DNA of 64,000 nucleotides from the NCBI GenBank assembly GCA_010909165.1, contig MU008169.1:1984001-2048000 (forward strand), in the 5' to 3' direction. Each line of letters begins with the position of its first letter. Position 1 is the stretch's first letter. The notes below the pieces were generated by a model. That model was not told the origin of the DNA. It did no database searches and saw nothing but the letters and a program-made list of their open reading frames with translations. The position numbers and the translations under genes were made by a program. The stretch comes from Anthoceros angustus (Eukaryota > Streptophyta > Anthocerotopsida > Anthocerotales > Anthocerotaceae). Of this stretch, positions 10,085 through 21,208 are shown in pieces.

Positions 10085-11579
10085 TCAAATCTTTAGAATA
10101 GCATACGCTCGCTGACGCCCAATTCGAACTTCAATAATACGACCGAGATGTCGCAGAATCTACATTCACGACAGAGATGTGAAAGGAGGTAGTAAAATGC
10201 AACACCGTCTGTACACAATCGCCACTTGTATAATGCCTCACCGTGAGGACGGATTTGCCTGTGTTGTCCAGCTTCAGAATTGATCCACGCATATCTGTCT
10301 CCAGGAAGAAGTGCTTTCCCTTCACATTCTCGGAGCTGGCCACGTCCCGTAGCTCCTGTTTACGAGTTTGATCGGGCACAGGAAAGCCATGTCAGAGGCT
10401 ACTACTACTAGCAAACGTGACTGACCCATGATGGCAATCCCAGAAACTTTCGCCCTTACCAAGACTTTCTCCAACGCCTCATCCCCCAGCTGCCATGGCC
10501 ACATAGAAAGCAACATTTAGCATTAAAATGCGACAAAGCACAAGTCATAGTCAACCACATTACATATCCCAACCTTGTTTCTTGGAGCTGCCAGTAGTCG
10601 GGCATTCAATTCTGCAAAAGTTGCCATTTCATCTACTGCCGCGTTCACTTTGTCCAAAGTCAGCCTACCACGCATGTAGCTGTCACATGTGCACAGCAGC
10701 ATTAAGAGTTTGGAGGATAGCAGGACTCGGAAGAGACTACCCACCAACACAGATGATCCATACCTGGACACAGAAGCCAGCTCATCGACAGTGACATAAC
10801 ACCGGGGAGGAGGACCTCGTCCCTTCTTCTCCTGCGTTCCAAGGCCATTCCAGCTTGTTGAACAGTTGAACAAAGTACCCACTACCACGCAGCTACGGTC
10901 ATGTCATGCCTTACTAGCTTCCGAGCTGGAGTTGCTGCAGCTGCCGATCCAGAGTCCGCGTTTCCATTTGCATTCCCATTACTGGAAAAGGAGCTGAAAG
11001 TCAGTTGTGAGATCGGGCGCCGATGCAGCCAGCAGCACGGCTTCACACAAGGTGAAACGAGGATGACCAAACCTTGCAACAGAGTCATCCACGTGCACAT
11101 CTTTGCCTGGAAGACGTGCAGGTAGATTGTCTGCAATGTGCTGGATCTTCCTCCGCTGCTGTGAGCACAACTCGATGAAACCCTGCATCTCAAGCCAAAC
11201 ATCTCTGAGAAACCTGGAACTTGCGCATTTGTGAAGTTCAGCTACCAGCTCGGCAGAATGGGTTCTACCGTGGCCTTGGAGATAACTTCTTTTTCCCTCT
11301 GAATATGAAGCTGGATAGCATGCATCTGTTGCTCAATCATAAGCACCGCCTGCTCAATTGCTGCCATCTCGGCTGCTCGTGGCCCCGGAGCACCTGCATC
11401 CACCATGACCAACACCGTGCTAGAGTGAAAACAAAAACCAGAACCTGGAACCCCACCCGCTCCACAGGCAACTGGTACCAACCTCTGATGAGCACCAGCT
11501 CTTGCAGTTTGGCAACTTGGCTGTCAAATGCTGCCATCACCCTCTCCAAAGGCACGCTGCTGCTGGCATCTTGAGACAT
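10085..11579 (-). CDS. SKA1: SKA1 homolog, spindle and kinetochore-associated protein 1
   Basis: Nine exons (11579-11483, 11393-11269, 11182-11073, 10981-10915, 10831-10764, 10679-10574, 10489-10460, 10355-10242, 10159-10085) encode 263 aa, close to the plant family length. SKA1 links kinetochores to spindle microtubules in mitosis. The N-terminal half (1-75) is the helical assembly region: a 'KLQELVL' start, the 'IEQQMHAIQ' helix, then 'SQQRRKIQH'. A low-complexity Asn/Gly/Ala linker follows. Residues 134-263 form the winged-helix microtubule-binding domain, with YVTVDEL, SYMRGRLTL, VKGKHFFLETD, KLDNTGKSVLT and a last exon reading RHLGRI...RIG. The last exon was found by homology; reading through its donor would replace the C terminus. 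Middle-exon borders (11073, 10981) are less certain. Confidence 0.9.
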
Positions 11580-12316
11580 TGTTGCGACCACAAGCTGCGG
11601 ACGATCTCAAAACCTAGATCGCGCGATTCACAACCTGCCACAAGCTCACCTCTTGGTGCAGCATTGTTGCTCACCGAAATGTTGCCTTCGCCATTCTGCG
11701 CGCTCGCGGAAGCCAGACATTCGACTTCTTTTTGGCGCCAAAATCAACGCCTCCCTCGGATAGGCAGTACACAAAGCAACAGTGTTCGGCAATTAGTTTG
11801 CACAGATAATAATACAAGGCGACACGGATCGTGGTGCAACGTGTGTAATATAATCGTTTACTGTTGACTTCCAGACTGGATTAGCTAGCCTCGGCACCTT
11901 CAAGGGTGCCCTGCAACAATCAGCGACGTGCTCCGGGAAGGGAATATCTCTGGTTTCTCTGAGTGCCTGGCCAGAGCCATGATCAACATACATAACCCTT
12001 GGCCTGAGGCTCGAGCTGCACGAGCAAGGGTCCGAGTCAAGACATGCCCGCGGATTCACACTCCGGGACTGAAGAGGGACAACATGACTTCTGTGCAAGG
12101 GAGAGCTTCTTACTGGTGTGATGGAAGCATGATACTTTACTCCCACTGTTGACGACCAGTACAGGTGAGCGCGTTCCGGATCTGTCCACGAGGAAGCATC
12201 CGTTAAAGAATCCGGGATAAACTGCAGTGGCTGAGTATTATATTTCCATGACCAGATAACAGCAGTGATGGGGGGAGTATGACCAGTCGGGAGCTGTACA
12301 AGCATACTACCTGAAC
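11580..12316. other. Intergenic region between SKA1 and APC8
   Basis: This must contain the SKA1 promoter and 5' UTR and the APC8 3' UTR; both genes are on the minus strand. A 175-codon minus-strand frame spans most of it and overlaps the APC8 terminal exon out of frame. It has no recognisable features and I treat it as chance. Confidence 0.5.
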
Positions 12317-14571
12317 TCAAGGAGTGAACTGGTCACCATCCACTGAAGGTGAGAACGATTGATGTTGCTGCACACTTCTGATCTCTCTTAACAGTGCTTT
12401 TGCCTCTTCCTTCGCCTACAAGACAGGCATTCCCCAAAAATCAAAGAACGAGATGCAGCTAGCAATTGGTCTGAGTATGAAAGATGATGCTGCTGCAAAA
12501 ATTGACAAGGGTGCATTACAAAAACATTTGCACTTACAGGCCCTCCATAGTCTTGCAACCGTGTGCAATACGTTTCTGCTTCACCAAGTAGTCGGCGATT
12601 TTTACAGTACGTGGCAAGAAACAGCAAGGCATCAACAATATCTTGCCCCTCGCTTCGATCTGCTTCCATCCTTTCCAAGGCTTTCCTGTAATAATAAGCA
12701 GCCTCCTCCGTTTCACCTAGCTGATTGAACAGTTTCGCAAGCTTGTTCAAGGCAATGCCCTCCCTGTCATTGTTACTGACTGCCCGTTTGTAGCACCTGA
12801 TGGCTGCATCATGCATCTGAAGATGGTCATTTTCATAGATACCTCCCATTGCACACCACATCCGGGCGTCATGCGGCCTGAGCTGCGTGGCACGTTGAAA
12901 GTAATATTGGGCATAGTAGGGCATATGCAGGATCTCGTATGTCTGACCAAGACCATACCACGCACGATAATCTCTTGGGTTGATGTCCACAGCCCTCCTA
13001 TACGCATCAATGGCAGCAGGAGTATTTTTCAGTTCAACATATTCATGGCCCATGAGTGTCCATGCCGACAGATACTTTCGATTGAGCTTTAGCGCCCTTC
13101 TGAAGTAGAGCACAGCTTTCTCATGTTGTGCTTTTAAACTGTAGTAATTCCCGATGATGCAGCAGGTCTCCGGTCGATACTTGTCTGTGAGAACTGCTTT
13201 GTGCGCCAAATGACTCAGCGATGCAAAGCATTCCTTCACATAAAGAATGTTAGAGTATGTGTCCATCCCATCTATCCGATAAGGATCTATCCTGAGAAGC
13301 TCCTCAAAAATAGCTTCTGCTTCATCAAAGTCACGCAGGTTATAATGAGCAGTTGCTGTTTGCGCCAAGATGTGATCACTCCGGGGAAAAGATAAATGCA
13401 GTGATCGGTAACAGGCGAGGCCATCCGAGTTCCTCTGCAAATCCAGATAGACACTGCCCAAGAAGAAGTCGCGCATCCAATGCTCGTTGAGATTAAGGTT
13501 GGACAGAATATCACTATCTGTGCACAGAGCCTGCAGCTCAAGCCACGCACTCCAGTTCCATGGATACAGGTTCACAGACTCGCACAATGTAGCACGAGCT
13601 TCGGCATTGCGCTCCCTTTCATGTAGAACCACCCCGTACAGATACATCCCAAAGGCATCCAGCATATTCTTCCTGTAAAGAGCTGACAGCTCCTGCTCCA
13701 ACCCAGCTAGCTCCGGGTTCACAACATCACCGGTGCCAAGGGGTCCTGCCAGCTCTATGATAGCCTCCTCCTTCCTCTTCTCTCCTGCCTGAACACCAAC
13801 AGGAAGCCATCAGTTTCCCTTCCAAGACGACCTTGTATCACCTGAGCTCCACACCCGACCTGAACCAACTCCGCACACATCGTCATACCAGCTTTCAACA
13901 AAGCACTTGACCTTCCCCTGAAAATGTGGCAAACCTTGGGAATGAAAAAGTTACTCGACCAGATAAATGGCATAACACCGGAGAAACAGACTCTTGTGCC
14001 CGGTGCAGCCTCGGAGTGCATGTGCTGCTCGACGGTACTCTCGTAGGTCGAAAAATGACTTGGCCAGTAGGTACACATCGTCGTCCTCGTCTTCCTCCTC
14101 CGCCACCAAGCCTTTTCCAGGAGCAGGAGTGGCTTGATCCCTCCTGCTGGAGAATCTCTTGGACGTGGACCTATCCGACCGGCCATCAGCTCCCGTAATC
14201 CCGTCGTCCAACACGCCAACTAGCTGCTCTGCAGCCCTGTCATCCAGGCACCGATACTTAACCCCAACCCGCACCAAAATCCTTCATCAACAAGAGTCAC
14301 AAGGCAAAACCCTGCCAGCATCAATGTCAACTGGTACACCAGAACAAGACAGCTGCCTGTGCAGATCGGAGAAAGAAGGAAATGACAACTCTCCAGCTTA
14401 CAACCACCAAACAAAAATCACAATCGCAAATGCGCTTCAGCTTCCGCACTGCTGGCCAGAAGGAGCCGCTGGTTACCATTTCGCAGCTGCAAAAAGGCCG
14501 CGATCCCGGAGCTGACAGACGGCATTGCGTAGCTCTCTGCGGTAACAAGAACCCACACCGCTAACCTCCAT
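12317..14571 (-). CDS. APC8: Anaphase-promoting complex subunit 8 (CDC23)
   Basis: Four exons (14571-14477, 14236-13960, 13788-12538, 12415-12317) encode 573 aa, against about 580 in Arabidopsis CDC23. APC8 is a TPR scaffold subunit of the APC/C ubiquitin ligase that drives mitotic exit by marking cyclins and securin for degradation. The N terminus has 'QLRDRGLFAAAKW', an acidic linker (EEEDEDDD) and 'YLLAKSFFDLREYRRAAH'. The large exon carries the TPR array, including the family-diagnostic 'YRPETCCIIGNYYSLK' and 'YLSAWTLMGHEYVELKN'. The last exon ends in a short Ser/Pro-rich tail. Splice points were fixed by matching 'AAKW|AAEQLVG', 'YL|AGEKRKEE' and 'GGP|AKEEAKALL'. The donor of intron 2 is GTCGAG, weak but required by frame. 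The first two exons are duplicated downstream at 15.8-16.4 kb. Confidence 0.96.
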
Positions 14572-14790
14572 ACCACCAGAGTGCCGCCAGCCACTGTGGA
14601 AGTGAAGGCGAGAGACAGAATACAAGGAAACACGAGCCGCAAACTTCACTGACTGGTTTTCGCACCAACGACGTCGATGTCAAAGGCGGTTTCCTTCGGG
14701 GAGCCTTGGTTGTGGGAAGGCCAGTATCCCTACGATGGACGTACCGGTTACTTATTTATTATAGGTTATATATACAGAGGTATATATAAC
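13944..14790. repeat. Segmental duplication unit A (original)
   Basis: Covers APC8 exon 2, intron 1, exon 1 and about 220 bp of promoter. It is nearly identical to 15788-16640. The left breakpoint lies just beyond the exon 2 donor site; the right one lies in AT-rich sequence. Differences are a few indels, for example at 13990 versus 15843 and around 14585 versus 16428. Confidence 0.9.
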
Positions 14791-15002
14791 ATTTTTATAT
14801 AGATTATGATAAAATAATCATATTTATGAGCCTCTTATATAGATAATAAATTCGAGTTATTTGGAAAAAAATCAATATATATACTATTTAAATTAAAGCA
14901 TCATATATTGTATGAGAACGTATATACTCATGAGTTCACTAAGTCTAATTCCACAAAATTATGTAAAAACAAAGAAAAAGGTTGGATATTAATTTTAACT
15001 CT

Positions 15003-15787
15003 AGCCTGTTCTCTCACGACCTGTAGATGTGGGCCCCCCTCGACGACTCTGGGACCCATCTACCTCGCTGTCCAATTGGTGGACAGCCCATTGCAACACA
15101 CACATCGCCGTATGTGATGTCATGTTCTGGATGGCCGAGGAGAGCGGATTCTTTCCTTTCAAGGACCGCCCACATATTTTGCCCAATGTTGTCGGTCGAG
15201 GGCTTATTAATTTTTGACCCATGGGGTACCGGTATATGTTGCGGATGTGGTTGTAATGAACCCTTCCCCTTCCTAGCACTGGCTACTACCACGGTCTCTG
15301 ATAATTTGTTTACTATATATGCGGTCACTGTGTGAAGTCTTGTCAAGGTCTCTTACAAAATTGAAGGTGTACAATCAAGTTCTGAAGCCACATGAGCGGA
15401 GTATGGCTGTAGATTTGCCACATGGACGCTATATGTTTCATGGGGATCAAGTTCGTGCCTCTACAAGTTGTGACCTAGCATCCCAGAACTTCGTTTAACA
15501 TTGTATTTTGTGGGTTACGAGTACAAGTATTTTCCAACATTGCAATTACACTAGGTAGAGTGAACGGCTCTTTGCGCCTTAAGACTGTAGAAAACCGAGA
15601 AAACATCTGATCCACTTGATCATGGGTGTCGTCAATGAGTAATGGAGTTAATACAAGGTAGTTCAGTATCAACAATCATTGAACAGCAGTATATGGGTCA
15701 CAGTTTCAACCCGTTTCCATCCACCACTCTATTGAGAAGCTATTGCCCACCCGGTTCCATTGTACTTTCCTTCCTCCTAATGTCCGA
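15003..15787. repeat. Segmental duplication unit C (copy 1)
   Basis: Matches 17442-18232 over about 785 bp with scattered small indels. It contains a retroelement relic at the left end and a decayed minus-strand open frame (15475-15675) of unknown identity. Its right end is directly fused to the APC8 copy at 15788. Confidence 0.85.
15018..15260 (+). mobile_element. Relic of non-LTR retroelement C-terminal region
   Basis: In shifting frames the translation shows 'LDDSGTHL', 'GQPIATH', 'MAEESGFFPFKDRPHILPNVV'. This is the same protein segment as at 60898-61158 (+) and 26250-25900 (-). In related reverse-transcriptase proteins it lies after the polymerase domain. Several frameshifts make it dead. 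The copy at 17457-17660 is part of the duplicated unit. Confidence 0.7.
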
Positions 15788-16413
15788 ATGAAAAGTTACT
15801 CGACCAGATAAATGGCATAACACCGGAGAAACAGACTCTTGTGCCCTGCAGCCTCGAGTGCATGTGCTGCTCGACGGTACTCTCGTAGGTCGAAAAATGA
15901 CTTGGCCAGTAGGTACACATCGTCGTCCTCGTCTTCCTCCTCCGCCACCAAGCCTTTTCCAGGAGCAGGAGTGGCTTGATCCCTCCTGCTGGAGAATCTC
16001 TTGGACGTGGACCTATCCGACCGGCCATCAGCTCCCGTAATCCCGTCGTCCAACACGCCAACTAGCTGCTCTGCAGCCCTGTCATCCAGGCACCGATACT
16101 TAACCCCAACCCGCACCAAAATCCTTCATCAACAAGAGTCACAAGGCAAAACCCTGCCAGCATCAATGTCAACTGGTACACCAGAACAAGACAGCTGCCT
16201 GTGCAGATCGGAGAAAGAAGGAAATGACAACTCTCCAGCTTACAACCACCAAACAAAAATCACAATCGCAAATGCGCTTCAGCTTCCGCACTGCTGGCCA
16301 GAAGGAGCCGCTGGTTACCATTTCGCAGCTGCAAAAAGGCCGCGATCCCGGAGCTGACAGACGGCATTGCGTAGCTCTCTGCGGTAACAAGAACCCACAC
16401 CGCTAACCTCCAT
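15788..16413 (-). pseudogene. Partial APC8 duplicate (exons 1-2 only)
   Basis: Nearly identical copy of APC8 exon 1 (ATG at 16413) and exon 2 with intron 1 between them and the promoter upstream to about 16640. Exons 3 and 4 are missing, so all but the N-terminal ~124 residues are absent. Both copied exons are still open, with one three-base net difference in exon 2 (HALEAAGHKS instead of HALRGCTGHKS). If transcribed it would read into unit C and stop quickly. It cannot give a working APC subunit. Confidence 0.9.
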
Positions 16414-16639
16414 ACCACCAGAGTGCCGGCCAAGCCACTGTGGAAGTGAAGGCGAGAGACAGAATACAAGGAAACACGAGCCGCAAACTTCACTGACTGG
16501 TTTTCGCACCAACGACGTCGATGTCAAAGGCGGTTTCCTTCGGGGAGCCTTGGTTGTGGGAAGGCCAGTATCCCTACGATGGACGTACCGGTTACTTATT
16601 TATTATAGGTTATATATACAGAGGTATATATAACATTTT

Positions 16640-17440
16640 TATATATATATACCTATGTTTTTTAATAAAATTTTAAATTTTGATAAAATTATTTTTTGTA
16701 AATGTTGAAATTTTGAAAATATAAATATTTATGAGTTTATGATGCCAAAAATAAGGAAACTAGGGTTTGTGTGGAAAATTAGGGCCTATTTAAGGGAGGT
16801 CTATACATATCCATTAGTTTTATATATATATACCTATGTTTTTAATAAAATTCGAGTTATTTGGAAAAAATCAATATATATACTATTTAAATTAAGCATC
16901 ATATATTGTATGAGAACGTATATACATCTTTGGCGTGTTGGCATGAATAGAAAGATTTATTTTAATGCATTTATGAAGTTCATCATGTATGGATCATATG
17001 TCATGGCCATTGCGGTATGATTACGTATTTGGCATGAATAGAAAGATTTATTTTAATGCATTTATGAAGTTCATCACATATGGATCATATGTCATGGCCA
17101 TTGCGGTATGATTACGTGCTTGGCATGAATAGAACGATTTATTTTAATGCATTTATGAAGTTCATCATGTATGGATCATATGTCATGGCCATTGCGGTAT
17201 CTAATCATACTTGCGCTGAAAATTTCTGTGTCACCCTACACTTGTTTACAACCTTTGCCTCCTTTGGTCTCGATCCAATCACGGTAGCCACTCCCTTTTC
17301 CGCTTACTTCACGATTTTGTTCTTTCCCTTGCATCGACAACAAAAGCGTGGCTCACAAAAATCCAAACAACAAGTTCACTAAGTCTAATTCCACAAAATT
17401 ATGTAAAACAAAGAAAAGGTTGGATATTAATTTTAACTCT
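16640..17440. repeat. AT-rich insert with 91-bp tandem repeat x3
   Basis: 16936-17205 holds three 91-bp units ('gcatgaatag' at 16941, 17032 and 17123). The same array occurs at 20285-20556, and the sequence before it (16733-16843) recurs at 19468-19580. So unit B between APC8 and unit C was about 200 bp in the first copy and about 800 bp in the second, where this repeat inserted. Confidence 0.85.
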
Positions 17441-17441
17441 A

Positions 17442-18345
17442 GCCTGTTCTCTCACGACCTGTAGATGTGGGCCCCCCTCGACGACTCTGGGACCCATCTA
17501 CCTCGCTGTCCAATTGGTGGACAGCCCATTGCAACACACACATCGCCGTATGTGATGTCATGTTCTGGATGGCCGAGGAGAGCGGATTCTTTCCTTTCAA
17601 GGACCGCCCACATATTTTGCCCAATGTTGTCAGTCTGAGGGCTTATTAATTTTTGACCCATGGGGTACCAGGTATATGTTGCAGATGTGGTTGTAATGAA
17701 CCCCTTCCCCCTTCCTAGCGCACGGCTACCACGGTCTCTGATAATTTGTTTACTATATATGCGGTCACTGTGTGAAGTCTTGTCAAGGTCTCTTACAAAA
17801 TTGAAGGTGTACAATCAAGTTGCTGAAGCCACATGAGCGGAGTATGGCTGTAGATTTGCCACATGGACGCTATATGTTTCATGGGGATCAAGTTCGTGCC
17901 TCTACAAGTTGTGACCTAGCATCCCAGAACTTCGTTTAACATTGTATTTTGTGGGTTACGAGTACAAGTATTTTCCAACATTGCAATTACACTAGGTAGA
18001 GTGAACGGCTCTTTGCGCCTTAAGACTGTAGAAAACCGAGAAAACATCTGATCCACTTGATCATGGGTGTCGTCAATGAGTAATGGAGTTAATACAAGGT
18101 AGTTCAAGATCAACAATCATTGAAGCAAGATATGGGTCAGTTCAACCCGTTTCCATCCACCACTCTATTGAGAAGCTATTGCCCACCCGGTTCCATTGTA
18201 CTTTCCTTCCTCCTAATGTCCGAATGGATGCCCTGTTCATGCTTTGTACGAACTCCTTCCATGCTCTGAGCATTCTCCTCTGCCGCGCACATTCAAAGTG
18301 GTACCGAGGTGGTAACAGAACAAGCAAAATGCCCTCCTGGACCAT
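17442..18345 (-). pseudogene. Segmental unit C (copy 2) with decayed unknown ORF
   Basis: The duplicate of 15003-15787, extended by about 110 bp. On the minus strand 18345-18142 and 18116-17916 carry two open pieces rich in charged residues ('RQRRMLRAWKEFVQSMNRASIRTLGG' region; 'DTHDQVDQMFSRFSTVLRRKEPF' region) that probably were one protein. I do not recognise it. The nearby retroelement relic suggests a transposon origin, which is inference. Confidence 0.45.
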
Positions 18346-18513
18346 GAATTATTCCCTTCTATTGATTGCTACACCATGTGAGCTGTCTTTTTCTATTCAT
18401 GAACCAAATCCATTCAAAACACAGCTAAAACCTTCGGTTCAAAGGGCATTTCATGGTAGTTTAGATGAAAATAGCAAGTATTCATTTGCCACTTATCCGA
18501 CAATTATTAGGGT

Positions 18514-18837
18514 TTGGACATGGAGTGGCGTCATCGCACCACAGCTTTCTCCGCATACAAAATATTCAAATTTGTTACCCTCGGCTTCGCTTCTCCAATC
18601 CCGGCTAAGGGCTTTGGCATTGCGCGATCCAGGCAGCCGGACACCATGGTGAGCGGACGCAGGAGCAAAAAAGCAAAGGATGCAGCTGAGCTGCCGAAGC
18701 GGTTGAAGAAAGCAAGGAATGACGCCCAGGCAAGAGCAAGAGCTGCGGGACTGACGATGGAGAAGGTCGCTATTGGCGTCACCGAGGTTCAGAAAGATCC
18801 ACCTCCAACCATGCCCCCACCCCACTCTTATGCTTAA
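18514..18837 (+). CDS. Hypothetical 107-aa protein, basic helical C-terminal part
   Basis: Frame from ATG 18514 to TAA 18837; an internal ATG at 18646 starts the better-looking part. That part is a Lys/Arg/Ala-rich helix ('SKKAKDAAELPKRLKKARNDAQARARAAG') followed by a proline-rich end. Not recognised. The surroundings are repeat-rich, so this may be a remnant. Confidence 0.2.
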   Translation: MDMEWRHRTTAFSAYKIFKFVTLGFASPIPAKGFGIARSRQPDTMVSGRRSKKAKDAAELPKRLKKARNDAQARARAAGLTMEKVAIGVTEVQKDPPPTMPPPHSYA

Positions 18838-18894
18838 GCATTCATGGCTGGTTCGAAATTCTAAGAAACGCAAAAGAAACCCCTACCCTTAAAA

Positions 18895-19245
18895 ATTCAA
18901 AAGTTTAATATTATTAAACCTAGTGAAATCATACAAGGTTTAGTGAACCTTTGAATATACCAATCAGAGTTGAATACTCCTAGGTTTAATGAGGTTACTT
19001 TAAAGTTCAAATTTCAACTCTATTCCTGGGGTTTAATGAGGTTACTTTAAAGTTCAAAGTTCAAATTTTCAAATCTATTCCAGGGATTGAATGTGGGAAA
19101 GAAGACTTTATTATAAAAAGAGATGGGAAAAACCCATCCACCCATAAACAAAAGGGAAAACCCCAAGAAGGGCACCATGCCGGGGACTAGCCCCAATTCC
19201 CTCATTCGAGGATTGAATGAGACTATGAATTTGAGTCTTGCAAAT
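18895..19245 (-). mobile_element. Retroelement 3'-tail repeat, copy 1
   Basis: About 350 bp repeated at 22405-22750. It contains two internal copies of 'tttaatgaggttactttaaagttcaaa'. Read on the minus strand it includes a 'gatgggtttttcccatctc' hairpin followed by 'ttataataaagtc'. The same tail ends the retroelement copy at 25470-26262, so this looks like a tail left by a heavily truncated insertion. Confidence 0.6.
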
Positions 19246-19899
19246 ATTATAGTTGTTACGCTATGTATAAGGCTAAGCTAGTTAGGGTTCCAGAAACGCT
19301 ACCTATAGTTAGGGCTACATATTTAAAGTGGACACATAACACAATTTTGTATTCATTCTTTATTATATACCGTACTCCAAGGGGTGATTCGGCGTTAATT
19401 AATTAAAATTAGTAAAATTTAAAAATCCAGAAATTATTATACTTAAAATGTTGAATAGGTAAAAATTTATGAGTTTATGATGCCAAAAATAAGGAAACTA
19501 GGGTTTGTGTGGAAAATTAGGGCCTATTTAAGGGAGGTCTATACATATCCATTAGTTTTATATATATATACCTATGTTTTTTTAATAAATTTTAAATTTT
19601 GATAAAATTATTTTTTGTAAATGTTGAAATTTTGAAAAATATAAATATTTATGTTGAACCTTATTTGTTTCAAAAAATAATTATTTCGATATTATCCTGT
19701 TGAACCACCCCTCGGGGTACGGTAGCAAGTTCTTTGGGGAAAACTCGCTCTTCTTTTAGGAAAACTCGCTCTTCGCTATTTGGACACACCCCGAGGATGG
19801 GGGAGGGCCGTGAACCCATGCATGCGCCTTTAAATATTCCCATGTATCATAATGGCATTAAAGGCTTTCAACCCGCTTGGGCACTAGGCCCTCTCCAAA

Positions 19900-20130
19900 T
19901 GTGTGTCCAAATGGCTTAGGCCAAATGGACACACATTTATAAGAACGTGATTATTAAGCATCGTGCGCTTGGATCGGTACTTAGATGGGGTGCCTAAAGG
20001 GAATGGATGCCCTTGGTGCTAGTAGCTTAGGCATACCATGGTACAAGTTGTTAAGTACCAAGTCCCATGACGGAAATCTGTCCTTAGTGGACTTCAATAA
20101 AATTCTTTAGTGGACTTAAATAAAATTCTT
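19900..20130. repeat. Dispersed repeat, copy B
   Basis: Matches 6850-7050 and, in its first part, 57555-57625 ('gtgtgtccaaat.gcttagg.caaatg.acacac' then 'ataagaac'). Copies in three separate places indicate a dispersed element. No coding potential. Confidence 0.6.
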
Positions 20131-20284
20131 CTTCTTCTTCTTCTCTCCACATCTGCCTTGTGGAGATTGGCCATTACCGCATAGTACAACCTATAGGTAT
20201 CTGTATGAATGCGCAATTACATATGATATCATATGGATATATGTCCATCCGTATATACACATATACACGTATATACATCTTTGG

Positions 20285-20556
20285 CGTATTTGGCATGAAT
20301 AGAAAGATTTATTTTAATGCATTTATGAAGTTCATCATGTATGGATCATATGTCATGGCCATTGCAGTATGATTACGTATTTGGCATGAATAGAAAGATT
20401 TATTTTAATGCATTTATGAAGTTCATCACATATGGATCATATGTCATGGCCATTGCGGTATGATTACGTACTTGGCATGAATAGAACGATTTATTTTAAT
20501 GCATTTATGAAGTTCATCATGTATGGATCATATGTCATGGCCATTGCGGTATCTAA
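20285..20556. repeat. 91-bp tandem repeat x3, second locus
   Basis: Same array as 16936-17205, with the same order of unit variants (acgtat, then acgtac/acgtgc). The array therefore moved as a block and did not arise twice. Similarity continues about 200 bp downstream ('tgaaaattt', 'tgtcaccctacacttgtttacaacc'). Confidence 0.85.
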
Positions 20557-21208
20557 TCATACTTGCACGCTGAAAATTTCACGGCTGTGTCACCCTACAC
20601 TTGTTTACAACCTTTTGCCTCCTTTGGTCTCGATCCAATCACGGTAGCCACTCCCTTTTCCCGCTACTTCACGATTTTGTTCTTTCCCTTGCATCGCGAC
20701 AACAAAAACGTGGCTCACAAAAATCCAAACAACAAGTTCACTATGGAAATACCTAGTTTACCTTCCATCGGGAAGGCCCACTCCCTTTCGATTCACATCT
20801 CCTCCTAAGTTGACACATTTCACCAATCTTCAGCCAGTTGGTACATTCTCTCCATGTCAATCATTCTTCATTGCTGGATGTTTCTTTGCAGAAAACAATG
20901 CTTCAGTACAAACGCACAAAGAGAACTACAATTTAAACGCAATCACTAGCAATTACTAGTAATAAGAGCACTCAATTTCCCATCTCTACATTTTTTAATA
21001 AAGTCTCTATTTTCCCCATTTAACTTTGAAAAACTATTCATCCATCAATACAAAGGAGGAACTACAATTTAAACATAATCACTAGCAATTACTAGCAATA
21101 ATAGCACTCACAGACTTGAAGAGTTTGCGAGCATGTTGCATTGGGTTTCAAATCTTGTCTTCCATCTTTACAAGCTAGCAAACTCAAGCAGATATGCTCC
21201 ACTAGGTT

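Noticed and set aside
11793-12320. 175-codon minus-strand ORF
   Set aside because: Overlaps the APC8 terminal exon in another frame and has no recognisable features.
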